From: Moritella viscosa
Lineage (GTDB): Bacteria; Pseudomonadota; Gammaproteobacteria; Enterobacterales; Moritellaceae
Direction of reading: 5' to 3'
DNA: 64,000 bases
NCBI GenBank assembly: GCA_000953735.1
Contig: LN554852.1
Coordinates: 2,491,846 to 2,555,845, forward strand
Shown here in pieces: positions 17,407-26,973 of the stretch. Position numbers and translations under genes: made by a program. Under the pieces are notes generated by a model that was not told the origin of the DNA, did not search any database, and was given only the letters and a program-made list of their open reading frames with translations. How positions within the stretch are numbered: the stretch's first letter is position 1; each line of letters starts with the position of its first letter.

Positions 17407-17673
17407 TTATTTACTATAAGATGCGGCGATATTATCGATGCGTGAGTTCGCTCGTTGCGCTTCTTCCAAAGCTTGTTGAGCCGCTGCGGCGTTAGATCCA
17501 ATGCCAGACTTCATACTTCCTTGTTCAGATTCTAACATTTTCACTTGGGAGGTTAATTTACTGACTTGAGATGTTAGGCTACCGACACTATTTTGTAGAT
17601 CGGCGTTATTCGCACAACCTCCAATGAGTGCTGAACTTACAATCAATCCAGCAATGAGTAATTTACTGTTCAT
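17407..17673 (-). CDS. lpp: major outer membrane (Braun) lipoprotein Lpp
   Basis: An 88-residue Lpp homologue. The lipoprotein signal ends at LIGGC (Cys20). The mature part is a heptad-repeat coiled coil (LQNSVGSLTSQVSKLTSQVK... and AAAAQQALEEAQRANSRID) and the C-terminal Lys88 is the residue linked to peptidoglycan by L,D-transpeptidases. It tethers the outer membrane to the wall. The ATG is preceded by GATAGAGGTATTTC. It is convergent with the L,D-transpeptidase gene that could catalyse the link. Confidence 0.95.
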   Translation of the reverse strand: MNSKLLIAGLIVSSALIGGCANNADLQNSVGSLTSQVSKLTSQVKMLESEQGSMKSGIGSNAAAAQQALEEAQRANSRIDNIAASYSK

Positions 17674-18043
17674 GAAATACCTCTATCTGTTAGCTCTGGA
17701 ACATGTATACAACATTTTCCACTATCAGAGTTAAGTATGTCAGAGGTTAGATAATTTGCCACTTAACACTCTATTGTTTTTTAAATTAACAAATATTTAT
17801 ATTATATATATATCGCTACGGTATTTTTTATCACTCTATTTTAATGGTCATGCTTGTTATATCTGTTTATGATTACACCTAATTTATTGGTATCTACGGG
17901 GATTAGCGACTATCAAGTATTTAACTGGGATTGTTTTCACTACAAACTTATTACTGGCTCATTCAACGGTTGCTGAAGACCGTTATTTTACTTTTCCGCA
18001 TGAAATAGCCTACTTTAGTTCAGAAAAGCAGAAAGAAGATCAA

Positions 18044-18943
18044 ATGAATGCGTGTCTGTCATCGAATGTGACGTCTGTGAAAGGAACGATGACTGTTGAA
18101 GCGCTAAGGACGTTTTGTCATGAGGTTAAACCGAATCCGCTTCATCAGCGTAGGGCATTAGAAAAAAGCGCTGAAAACAACCCGTTTGCTTTAATCCCCT
18201 ATAAACCTAACTATATTCTACCAGTGACTTATTCAAAGGGAAGAACAGAACCCTATAAGAATCTTGATAGCGAATATGATTTTGATGATGTAGAAATAAA
18301 GTTTCAAGTGTCATTAAAGTATATCGTTGCAGAAGATTTTATGACGCCGGGGTTTGACGTGCAACTTGCTTTTACGTCTGTGAGTTGGTGGCAAGCTTAT
18401 AACTCCGACAGTTCATCACCATTTAGAGAAACAAATTATGAACCTGAGATGATATTTCAATATAGTGAACCTTGGGATTTGTTTGGATTACCTGTCGCCA
18501 TCACTGCGCTTTCTTTAAATCATCAATCTAATGGTCAATCTGGCAGTTTGTCTCGAAGTTGGAACCGTATCATAGGGACGATGGCATTTGCTCATGATGA
18601 TGTTGTTTGGGCTGTTCGTGGCTGGTGGCGTGTACCTGAAGACGAGAAGCTAACTCCGGATTCATCACAAGGCGATGATAACCCCGATATCGAAAAATAT
18701 TTAGGTTATGGTGATTTAAATATGGTTTGGAAACTACCTTACAGTAATAGTTTGGATTTTAAATTACGAAATAATCTAAGATCGGATAATAAAGGTTCGA
18801 TACAAGTAGGCTGGTCCTTTCCGTTGAGTAAGCATTTATTTGGTTATGTCGAGTATTTTAATGGCTACGGCGAAAGCCTTATATATTATGATCAACACGT
18901 TTCGAGAGTTGGTGTCGGTTTTAGATTAACTAACTGGTTATAA
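18044..18943 (+). CDS. pldA: outer membrane phospholipase A1 (OMPLA)
   Basis: A beta-barrel phospholipase A. The active-site segment ALSLNHQSNGQSG carries the family His and Ser, and the following SRSWNRI and the C-terminal GVGFRLTNWL fit the family. It hydrolyses misplaced phospholipids in the outer membrane and needs dimerisation and calcium. From ATG 18044 the protein lacks its signal peptide. The same frame is open upstream and encodes IKYLTGIVF...LLLAHSTVAEDR, a good signal peptide, but contains no ATG, GTG or TTG after the stop at 17870. The only candidate is ATC at 17912 (GGGG about 10 bases before). Either a rare ATC start is used or the start codon has been lost. Confidence 0.85.
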   Translation: MNACLSSNVTSVKGTMTVEALRTFCHEVKPNPLHQRRALEKSAENNPFALIPYKPNYILPVTYSKGRTEPYKNLDSEYDFDDVEIKFQVSLKYIVAEDFMTPGFDVQLAFTSVSWWQAYNSDSSSPFRETNYEPEMIFQYSEPWDLFGLPVAITALSLNHQSNGQSGSLSRSWNRIIGTMAFAHDDVVWAVRGWWRVPEDEKLTPDSSQGDDNPDIEKYLGYGDLNMVWKLPYSNSLDFKLRNNLRSDNKGSIQVGWSFPLSKHLFGYVEYFNGYGESLIYYDQHVSRVGVGFRLTNWL

Positions 18944-19306
18944 TTTAGGGGGGGAGTGAGCAAGGTGTTCTATATCTCGATGTAAAAGTGATTCATCAGC
19001 TAAGTTTAACTGAACTAAACGACGAAGTTCTGAAATACTATTAATATCAATTCTCGTACAACGTAAGCCTAAAACATGGTCTTCATTATGAACTAAAATG
19101 GCTTCCATGATAATGACTTGTTCTTGGGTTAGGCTGATTGACAGTGTCATTAGTTGATTAATATTGAACTTTACATTTCTTGGTCTGGTACAGGATAGAC
19201 CTCGTAAAGATAAATCGATTACATTTATTGACCATTGATGCCCATTACAAGTTAACGTGGCATTATGATCAAATAATATCCGTTGAAAGTGACGCTTATT
19301 ATTCAT
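18938..19306 (-). CDS. PilZ domain protein
   Basis: A 122-residue single-domain PilZ protein, a receptor for cyclic di-GMP. The binding motifs are RHFQR (residues 5-9, RxxxR) and DLSLRG (DxSxxG). It overlaps the end of the pldA frame by 6 bp in convergent orientation. A cyclic di-GMP phosphodiesterase gene starts 460 bp beyond it. The output partner is not evident. Confidence 0.88.
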   Translation of the reverse strand: MNNKRHFQRILFDHNATLTCNGHQWSINVIDLSLRGLSCTRPRNVKFNINQLMTLSISLTQEQVIIMEAILVHNEDHVLGLRCTRIDINSISELRRLVQLNLADESLLHRDIEHLAHSPPKL

Positions 19307-19767
19307 AATACTATCCTTAATAATTCTCCTGTATAACTTAATATTTTAGAGCAAAATTATGAATTTGGCTGATTTTTTTAGTACTAATGACGGATCTAAT
19401 ATGATTTTATCGTAGTCCGATTTGACTTGGACACAATGACGTTGTCGATATGTCCTATTTTTTGCCTGACAAACTAAAAACAAGTTCAAATTTAGTGTTT
19501 TAGGCCTAAATAGATGAGTTAGTAGACCTATAGGACTACATTAGCTATAAAATTATGGATGTTTTGCATACAAGATCATATCCTATCACAACTAATCAAT
19601 ATAAAATCATATAGTGAATATTATGTAAGCTTACATAAGTTATTGCTAATATTATATATTTTTTCATATATCATGGTTTATTTAGTCTATAACAGCTTGT
19701 TTGTTTAAAAAGATCAAGGTATATATGTGAATATATGTCATGAAGTGTATGGCGTGAAGTAACTATT
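19307..19767. other. intergenic region between PilZ and EAL genes
   Basis: AT-rich divergent promoter region, with no open frame of coding character, repeat or terminator. Long TATA-rich runs at 19640-19680 may include promoters. Confidence 0.4.
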
Positions 19768-21447
19768 TTGTTAAATGCGATTAAGATGAGTAGCGGAATG
19801 ATGGAAATTGAAGATTCGTTTTTACCCGTATTAATAGTCACTAAAGATATAATTAATTCTTGTAATCACATGTTTTCAACATTAGTTGGTATAAGTGAAA
19901 GTGAACTCATCAATCGCTCTTTACATGAACATTTGCATTTGGATGGTGACGTAACCTCAGCTGTCAGTAATATCTCTCTATTATTGAACGCTGCAAGCGT
20001 TAGTGAAACTGGATGCTTTGTTAAAGCAACACTAATGGATGTTAACTTTCATCGTTGTAAAGTGGAACTTCACTGCCAACGTCGAAGTGAAAGTCAATTC
20101 GATAATACGTTTAAATTATGCTTTAACGTTATTGAGAATAAATCAATTGATTCTATTACTGGTCTACCTAATGGTTGGGCGATAAGCGCACGCGCCACAT
20201 ATTTATTCAAATTACCAAATACACAAATGCGTTTGATGATGCTCAGTGTGGATAATTTCTCTACTATCAACTTTCGTTATGGATTTGACACTGGGGATAA
20301 TTACCTTTCTGTACTCGGTAAGAAATTACAAGCGACAGTGAGTGATGATGGGCTGGTGGTTCGATTAGCTAATGCGCGTTATGGTATTTTAATCGAGAAT
20401 AAACATCACTTATCATCTGCCGATTTTAATGCGTATATAACCATGTTTTGCCAGTATTTATGTGATTTATCTTTAGGCTCATTAGTATTAAATAATGGTA
20501 TTAGAGTAAATAAATCATTCAGTATTGGTATTAGTTGTGAACATACTAAGTATGAAAGTTATTTTGCAATGGAGAATGCGACCGAGACCGCAATGAAAGA
20601 GTCTAGACGCCATAGTCATTCTTATTACTGCTTTGCTAAACCCGAAATTAAGCCAGAATTGATGGCCAATAAGTTTATTATTGATGAACTTCCTAGCGCA
20701 ATTGAAAAGTCACTCATTAAAATTCATTATCAGCCTCAGTACGATCTGACGACTAAACAGCTGGTGGGTTTTGAGGCGCTATTGCGGTGGATACACAAAG
20801 ATCTAGGCTATATTCCTCCAGATGTGTTCATTCGGATTGTGGAAGACATAGGGCTTCATTTTGAATTTGATTTATGGGTATTTACTCAAGTTTGTAACCA
20901 AGTTGTGGAATGGCAAAAATCAGGTATTTCCACACCTAAAGTAGCAATAAATATATCATTTAAAACACTTGAAATGATCGACTTTATTTACCGACTAGAA
21001 TGCATAATTGCATCAACAGGTTGCCCAAAAGATTTACTCGAGATTGAAGTAACCGAAACTGCTTCAATTAGTAATATGGATACCTTAATCAATAACATTA
21101 GAGCTGTACGTAGTCTTGGCATTCTTGTTGCGATTGATGATTTTGGATCCGGTTATTCGTCGCTAAGCCTTGTTAGAAAATTACGGAAATCACTCAATAC
21201 GTTGAAAATTGATCGCTCATTAGTTGCCGATATATGTGAGTCTACATTAGATAAAGAATTTGCAAGAAAAATCATTGAATTAGGAAAAGTCTTAAATGTT
21301 AAGGTATTAGCTGAAGGTGTCGAAACCTTAGCACAACGAGATTTATTACAAACACTAGGATGTGATTATGCGCAAGGCTACTATTTTGACAAAGCATTAT
21401 CGATGGTAGATGCTGAAAATTTAATTATAAATCAAACTCGTAATTAA
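19768..21447 (+). CDS. cyclic di-GMP phosphodiesterase: PAS-like, degenerate GGDEF, EAL
   Basis: A 559-residue regulator. Residues ~10-120 look like a PAS fold (PVLIVTKDIINSCNHMFSTL). A GGDEF domain (~135-295) has ITGLPNG, but the active motif is NARYGIL instead of GGDEF, so it cannot make cyclic di-GMP. The EAL domain (~310-555) keeps the catalytic and metal residues: FEALLRW, KVAINIS, EVTET, IDDFGSGYSSL, LKIDRSL, AEGVET and AQGYYF. It therefore most likely degrades cyclic di-GMP. No membrane segment is seen, so it is cytoplasmic. The start is TTG at 19768 or ATG at 19786, both with weak ribosome binding sites. Confidence 0.9.
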   Translation: MLNAIKMSSGMMEIEDSFLPVLIVTKDIINSCNHMFSTLVGISESELINRSLHEHLHLDGDVTSAVSNISLLLNAASVSETGCFVKATLMDVNFHRCKVELHCQRRSESQFDNTFKLCFNVIENKSIDSITGLPNGWAISARATYLFKLPNTQMRLMMLSVDNFSTINFRYGFDTGDNYLSVLGKKLQATVSDDGLVVRLANARYGILIENKHHLSSADFNAYITMFCQYLCDLSLGSLVLNNGIRVNKSFSIGISCEHTKYESYFAMENATETAMKESRRHSHSYYCFAKPEIKPELMANKFIIDELPSAIEKSLIKIHYQPQYDLTTKQLVGFEALLRWIHKDLGYIPPDVFIRIVEDIGLHFEFDLWVFTQVCNQVVEWQKSGISTPKVAINISFKTLEMIDFIYRLECIIASTGCPKDLLEIEVTETASISNMDTLINNIRAVRSLGILVAIDDFGSGYSSLSLVRKLRKSLNTLKIDRSLVADICESTLDKEFARKIIELGKVLNVKVLAEGVETLAQRDLLQTLGCDYAQGYYFDKALSMVDAENLIINQTRN

Positions 21448-21630
21448 GCCTTACGTTCCAATTTTTCATATTAATCCTGATGTTGATTCAAGTATAATAA
21501 ATGAACGAAAAGGGTTTATATCGTCTTACTTCACTATAATCGTACATATTTTTCAATATAAGGATAATTTTCAATTTGTTACTGTCGGACTATAAAGGTA
21601 GATAAATAACAATAATGAGAGGTTATTCGT

Positions 21631-22332
21631 ATGAACAAACATTTATTCGCGGCTATTTTTAGTGCTAGTACATTTATTTCTACAGGTGTGATGGCGGCAG
21701 ATGTCGATTTTCCTCATTTAGAAACCACAGGTATGGGCGAAGTTATTGCTAAGCCAGACATGGCTGTATTCTCTGTCCAGGTATCTGAAACGCGTAAAAC
21801 AGCAAAAGAAGCAAAAGAAGCTGTCGATAATGCAGTTGTAGCATTTAATGGGCGCTTGAAAAAGGAAGGGGTGGCTCGTACCGATATTGAAAGTTCTAAC
21901 ATTTCACTGCGTCCTGAGTATCACTACAAGAAAGATCAAAAACCTAAGCTAATAGGATACCGTGCAAACAGACATGTGACAGTAACGGTCAGAGATTTAA
22001 ATAAACTTAATAATTATTTGGATGGTGCGCTTGGTGATGGTATTAATAACATCAATAATATTCAACTGAAAGTAAGTAACGAGCCTAAATTTATAGAACA
22101 GGCACGACAAGCTGCAATCTTAGATGCAAAAGAAAAAGCACAGTCACTTGCGAAGGGGTTTGATGAAAAGGTTGATGGCGTTTGGAAAATCACTTACCGA
22201 TCATCACAACCTCGTCTAATGTTAATGAGAAGTATGGCAATGGATTCTGCGCAAAATGTTGAATCATCTTATCAAGATGAGAAAATTATTATTCGAGATC
22301 AAGTTGATGTTGTATTCCGTCTCGAAGATTAA
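21631..22332 (+). CDS. YggE-like SIMPL domain periplasmic protein
   Basis: A 233-residue SIMPL (DUF541) protein with a signal peptide (residues 1-22, GVMAA). The family start THLETTGMGEVIAKPDMAVF-like segment, the middle IGYRANRHVTVTVRDL and ARQAAILDAKEKAQSLA are all typical of YggE. YggE homologues are linked to oxidative stress tolerance, by an unknown mechanism. The ATG follows GAGAGGTTATTCGT. Confidence 0.9.
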   Translation: MNKHLFAAIFSASTFISTGVMAADVDFPHLETTGMGEVIAKPDMAVFSVQVSETRKTAKEAKEAVDNAVVAFNGRLKKEGVARTDIESSNISLRPEYHYKKDQKPKLIGYRANRHVTVTVRDLNKLNNYLDGALGDGINNINNIQLKVSNEPKFIEQARQAAILDAKEKAQSLAKGFDEKVDGVWKITYRSSQPRLMLMRSMAMDSAQNVESSYQDEKIIIRDQVDVVFRLED

Positions 22333-22400
22333 TTACCTATTTCAAATCACAATTTTAGCTTGAGATAAATTCGTTTTATTCACGAGAGAGCGTTGTGAAT

Positions 22401-22424
22401 AGCCGTCAGACAAGACTGACGGCT
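22401..22424. terminator. hairpin between convergent genes
   Basis: AGCCGTCAG-ACAAGA-CTGACGGCT is a perfect 9-bp stem between the convergent YggE-like and lyase genes. The T-run after it is weak, so it could work in either direction or need Rho. Confidence 0.5.
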
Positions 22425-22439
22425 GACTAGTCTTTGCTA

Positions 22440-23369
22440 CTACTTATAACTTATAGCTTTAGTACTCAGCGTTACATGATCAAAGTATGCTGTCGAATCT
22501 CGATCTACAGCCCAGTCGCTATTATTACCGCCATGCCAAAGTTGGAAGTATTGATAGTTTATGGCATATATCCCGTTTTCAGAAAACGTCATATTAGTTT
22601 TTTCAAGAACTTTAAAGCCATTCACATAGATTGTTACAATCCCATTTGCTTGGTTTGCATCATTCATTTTTACATACTGTTCGATAAGATATGTTTTTTC
22701 TCTTTTAAACGAGAAGTTCTTGCCTCCGTGTTGATAATCAATTTCATCACCACATTTTCTAGTTTTATCTTGGTGATAGAAATAGCCTATAGCACGGCCA
22801 TCTTCACGGAACATTGAGCGCAAACTAAAACCGTCATCTTTGCCGACACTATTACAACCATCAGGATTGTTACTTGAGTTCGGGTTCAATCCTGCTAATC
22901 CAGGTAATTTACCGCCCATAGAAAAGTCATAATTTTTACCAAATGTAATTTGGTATGAAAAATATAATTCATTATATTCATTTAATTTTTTACCACTTGA
23001 AATCCCTTGTTTGTATTGATCTTTAGGGTGGGTAACAGCTAACTGTTGTGAACCATTCCTATCAACAATATTCGCTCTTCCAGTAATCTTTCCCCATTCA
23101 TTTTCAAAGTCACCATTGAACATATCAACTGTATATCCACCGTCCTGATGGTGATCAAAATTGATATTATTGATAATACCTACTGCATTTTTGTAATCTA
23201 CATTTGGCACAACATCATGAATATTACTTGGGTCTAGCTCCGGATCTGGACTTGGTGATGGAGTCGGTGATGGTTTTGGTTCTGTTTGAGTTTTTTCATC
23301 TGTTGATGAAGATCCGCCACATGCAACTAAAAATATACATGTAAAAGCACAAAGTAATAATTTTTTCAA
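22440..23369 (-). CDS. polysaccharide lyase (PL14-like) lipoprotein
   Basis: A 309-residue lipoprotein. The lipobox LVAC places Cys17 next, followed by a Ser/Pro/Thr-rich linker to about residue 50. The catalytic domain resembles polysaccharide lyase family 14-like alginate/glucuronate lyases: FSMGGKLPGLAG, FREDGRAIGYFYHQD, YLIEQYVKMND, GIVTIYVNGFKVLE and YFQLWHGGNNSDWA. It would depolymerise an acidic polysaccharide such as alginate at the cell surface; the substrate is inference. No other polysaccharide genes are adjacent. A decayed copy of its signal-peptide region may lie at 23620-23680. Confidence 0.78.
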   Translation of the reverse strand: MKKLLLCAFTCIFLVACGGSSSTDEKTQTEPKPSPTPSPSPDPELDPSNIHDVVPNVDYKNAVGIINNINFDHHQDGGYTVDMFNGDFENEWGKITGRANIVDRNGSQQLAVTHPKDQYKQGISSGKKLNEYNELYFSYQITFGKNYDFSMGGKLPGLAGLNPNSSNNPDGCNSVGKDDGFSLRSMFREDGRAIGYFYHQDKTRKCGDEIDYQHGGKNFSFKREKTYLIEQYVKMNDANQANGIVTIYVNGFKVLEKTNMTFSENGIYAINYQYFQLWHGGNNSDWAVDRDSTAYFDHVTLSTKAISYK

Positions 23370-24370
23370 ATCTAAACCTCTTGGTATTTATTAGTTACAG
23401 TAAATTTATGCAGTTACTTTTTATTCACTGGATGTAATTTACACATGAAAAATTAGCCTTGCTAAATAACAAAGCCAATTGTGAATTAATCATTTATGTT
23501 TTATTTTTAATAACTAAGTGGTTGTGTGAACCACTGTGCATTCGCCGTTATTCTCATTAATAATTATATATAATCAATAATAATGGATATATTTGTATAC
23601 TCTACGCTTGGCACAATAAACTGATAAAAATGTGGATGTAAAAGCATAAAGTAATAATTTAAAATGAATGCCAAGCCTATTTTCATATGACCGTAAGCAT
23701 ACTAACGGCATTATTTGACCAGTACAAGCGGTTGAGTTTATGCAGTTTAACCCATATCGTTCGTAAGTGATTGGTTTCAATTTCTAAGTATTTGATAAGA
23801 AAGGACACGAAATTAATTGAAAAAAATATCAATTTACAGTGTTAAATCGTAAAACTATGCTATGGAGGCTTTATCTATGTTTGTTGGTAATGTCAGTGTG
23901 AAATTCGAGCTCTACGGCAATAATTGTATGAAAATGACTGCCTATTTCATTTAGTTAGCTATAGGGTAAGTAAAAGCACGGATACAAGGTGAGATATATT
24001 GCCTCGTATCAGTGTATATACTCAAAGTAGTATTTGTTTATTAAGTAAATAATAATGTATAAAATGTAAAGTTACAGCACTAATCAGATAATATTAATTA
24101 TTTTTACAAAGGTAATAACCGTTATTTTTACTTTTTATATTTATTCGTTATTATCTAAATAACAAATTAGAATAAATAAATTTAATAATAAAATATTATA
24201 ATAACAAAGAGATACGTAATGTACTCAGTGTTTATTAAGTATCTTCTGTTCTGTTGTTAATTGTTGTTAATTAATTGTAAGCCGTATTATTATAATGTAG
24301 TAAATGTGTTTTAATGAAGCTTAAGTTTTTAATCCGAGATATAATTATTATATTTTGTAATAATCCAAGT
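23370..24370. other. 1-kb AT-rich region without a gene
   Basis: No supported gene. A stretch at 23625-23665 (TGTAAAAGCATAAAGTAATA) closely resembles the start of the adjacent lyase gene on the same strand, so part of this may be a degraded duplication of that lipoprotein leader. The rest is very AT-rich and stop-filled. Confidence 0.4.
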
Positions 24371-24374
24371 GTAT

Positions 24375-24992
24375 TTAAGTTTTTATTCTTAAGGTTCAGT
24401 TATTCCGCTAATATTTCCACCGATCTTGTTTATTACATTACTCAGCACCTTGTTTAAATCGCACATTTTAAATGTCCAATATTTATCCGACATATACTAT
24501 TACACCGTTTACCTTGCTAGGTGTAGCACTGCCGTTGTTTTCAGAATTTCGTAATAGCGCATGTTATGAGCCTTGGCGGGACGCGATAAAATTATGGGGA
24601 CAGTTAAATTGTTAATTCTTGAAGTATGGGTTGGCAAGTATATTCATTTATAGATGGTCATAAAGAAAGTGCGGAGTTGATGCAGGCCTGACTATCGTTT
24701 TTAATCATATTTTACTGTATCAGTTTCGCTATTCGGAACCTTGGGATGATATTGTAAAATTTATTGTCTGATTTTTTGGTTCAAAGTATTGATGAAAACA
24801 TCATATCAGTGACTGTAGTTCAAGCGCGCTATGAACAAATTACTTCACAAGGTCAGGTGCTATTGTGGCTTATACTTTTTGGGATTACCGTTACATTCGA
24901 TATCGAGAAATGTTGAAATTAGTTTACTTGAGATGATGGGGAGACGGACTTACCAGAACCCATTAAAGCGAAATCACATTTGTTAGAATAAC
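24375..24992 (+). pseudogene. bestrophin-family (YneE-like) channel, decayed
   Basis: Fragments in several frames resemble the bestrophin/UPF0187 chloride-channel family. The N-terminal helix region is FLFLRFSYSANI, then YTITPFTLLGVALPLF-SEFRNSACYEPWRDAIKLWGQL around 24490-24612 (family: TPFTLIGVAL, FRNxASYDRWW). The C-terminal signature is GETDLPEPIKA near 24940-24972. Stops and frameshifts separate them, and the middle third is largely deleted. The gene is clearly dead. Confidence 0.72.
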
Positions 24993-25002
24993 ATTTTACA
25001 AT

Positions 25003-25034
25003 GAGATGATAACAAAAGGGATTATTATCATCTC
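25003..25034 (-). terminator. hairpin after the porin-like gene
   Basis: GAGATGATAA (25003-25012) pairs with TTATCATCTC (25025-25034), 10 bp after the stop of the minus-strand beta-barrel gene. The T-run is modest. Confidence 0.55.
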
Positions 25035-25043
25035 AAATAATTT

Positions 25044-25634
25044 TTAGAACTTGTAAGTTGCAGCTACGTATAGCGAACCTACAAGGACATCAATATCTTC
25101 AGAACTAGCGTCTGCCTCAATTGCGAAAAGTTCAGCTTCATAACCAACACGGAAACTTACACCAGATAATGCAGCTGGTGTATATTCTAGACCTGCTCCA
25201 AGATGAACTGCTGTTGCGTTATCATCTTTAAGAGTTTTTGATGATTGACCTAAATCTAGACTCGAAAGACCAATAATACCAAATGGACGTAAACCATTTT
25301 GGAAAGTGTAACCCAGGTTAGCTGATACAGAAAACGTTGTTGCATCCCATGTATATAATTTACCATCACGTGTAATATTCTTATCCGGCGTGATTTCACC
25401 ATACTTTGTGTATTGTGCCTCAATTGCTACTATACGATTAAATTGATAACCAGTAATGAATTTTAGTGTTTTACCATCAGTGTCTTCATCGAAAGCATAA
25501 TTTTTTCCGTCTAAATTAACAGTTGTTGAACCTGCACCACCACCAAGATAGAAGCCTGAAACATCTTGATTTGCTTGAACACTTGTAGTTAATGCGATCG
25601 CAGCCAAAGCGCCTAATACAGTAATTGATTTCAT
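25044..25634 (-). CDS. small outer membrane beta-barrel protein
   Basis: A 196-residue protein with a signal peptide (residues 1-21, VQA), a Gly-rich start FYLGGGAGSTTV, alternating amphipathic strands and a C-terminal Phe (AATYKF). This is the eight-strand OmpA/OmpX-like barrel (OMP_b-brl) pattern. No peptidoglycan-binding domain follows. The function cannot be told; such proteins affect adhesion or envelope stability. The ATG follows AAAGGTAAAAAA. Confidence 0.82.
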   Translation of the reverse strand: MKSITVLGALAAIALTTSVQANQDVSGFYLGGGAGSTTVNLDGKNYAFDEDTDGKTLKFITGYQFNRIVAIEAQYTKYGEITPDKNITRDGKLYTWDATTFSVSANLGYTFQNGLRPFGIIGLSSLDLGQSSKTLKDDNATAVHLGAGLEYTPAALSGVSFRVGYEAELFAIEADASSEDIDVLVGSLYVAATYKF

Positions 25635-25935
25635 TTTTTTACCTTTATTTTGTGTGTATACATTATTTTATAGCGCCTATTATAAAGGCTATCCAATTTT
25701 ATACAATGATATGAGGCCTGATTCTTGTAAGTCTTTGTAAGGATAAGTTGTTATGTTCAGTTAGTAGTGAAACTAGAATTACAAGTTTCCTAATGATTAA
25801 TTGATGGAGTCAGGGATGGTTATATGAATACATTGATAACTATGTATTTATTTGGTATTTAAGACTACTTATAAGTTCATAATAATCAAATTAAGTCTCC
25901 TTTTTACGGTATATAGAATAAGGCTGTATGTATAA

Positions 25936-26965
25936 GGCTCTGTTCCCTTTTAGTGTTGGTTTATTCAAGAGCTTCATTAAGCCAGTTTTTGTTTTCGCAA
26001 GACGCTTTGTTTTCCATAAAGATAAACCAAGCAATATAATGTTCCATATAGCCAGTACCAACACCATAAAATCGTTTCATCCAAGTTTTCCAACGCATCA
26101 TGAAATTATTAAGTGTCTGAATATGATATATTTTATCAATAACCTTTTGATTATCCAAACTGATAAGCCGTTTATGATCGATGTTGAAACCAAGCTCTTT
26201 AACGATGCTTTGATAAGATAAATTACCATCGGTACATAGCACAGAATCAGGTGATAAAAGTGGTGTTAGCGCTAAGCTAAGTTCTTCTTTAGTATCTCGC
26301 TTTAAGACCTGATGGCTTATTGTTCCATTGCGATCTAAAGCCAGTAAAATAGGCACTTTTGGGGGATTACCGCCGCCTCGTTTTCTTGATTCTCTCAGCA
26401 TTTTTTTGGAACCTTTGAAACTCTCGGGTACAAAAGTTTCATCTGCTTCAATAATGCCAAGTAATTCAGTCGGTTTGTGCTCAGAAGGGCTTTTTAGAAA
26501 ACGATGTCGCCATCTAAATGCTGTTTTTAAATTAATATCTAACTTGTTAGCTGCATATCTCAAACTATTAGATAAACACATACATTCTATATATTTCAGC
26601 CATTTGCCAGGTTTTTTCATTCTAAATAGACTTGTTCCCGTTAGGGTGCTGAATGTTTTATGGCAAGCATTACAGCGATAACGTTGTTTTCCTTGCATGG
26701 TACTTCCCCATCGAGATAGCACGTGACCATTGCAATGAGGGCAGTTTGATATTTCATTTTCATATTTGGCAAGGATTTGGCCGACTTCGTCTTTAGATAG
26801 GTGGAAGTCGATTTGATGATTTAAGCGCTTTAGTTCAACATAAGATAGGTCTTCAATACTTTCTTGAAAAGCTGCAAAAGTTACTTTACTCATAGCGGTA
26901 ACCTCATGATATTGCGGTTACTATAAGTATAGCTAAAACTACCAACACTAAAAGGGAACAGAGCC
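25936..26965 (-). mobile_element. IS1595-family insertion sequence, copy 1
   Basis: A 1030-bp element with perfect terminal inverted repeats (GGCTCTGTTCCCTTTTAGTG...) and 8-bp direct repeats ATGTATAA at 25928-25935 and 26966-26973. Its one transposase gene is intact. It is identical in protein, ends and length to the copy at 31900-32929, which lies in the opposite orientation. Confidence 0.95.
25961..26893 (-). CDS. IS1595-family (ISXO2-like) transposase, copy 1
   Basis: A 310-residue transposase. The N-terminal zinc ribbon is CPHC...CNAC (about residues 52-78), followed by a helix-turn-helix region (AANKLDINLKTAFRWRHR) and the ISXO2-type catalytic domain with IEADETFV, LCTDGNLSY and the C-terminal HYIAWFIFMEN. 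Intact, and probably active given an identical second copy. Confidence 0.95.
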   Translation of the reverse strand: MSKVTFAAFQESIEDLSYVELKRLNHQIDFHLSKDEVGQILAKYENEISNCPHCNGHVLSRWGSTMQGKQRYRCNACHKTFSTLTGTSLFRMKKPGKWLKYIECMCLSNSLRYAANKLDINLKTAFRWRHRFLKSPSEHKPTELLGIIEADETFVPESFKGSKKMLRESRKRGGGNPPKVPILLALDRNGTISHQVLKRDTKEELSLALTPLLSPDSVLCTDGNLSYQSIVKELGFNIDHKRLISLDNQKVIDKIYHIQTLNNFMMRWKTWMKRFYGVGTGYMEHYIAWFIFMENKASCENKNWLNEALE

Positions 26966-26973
26966 ATGTATAA

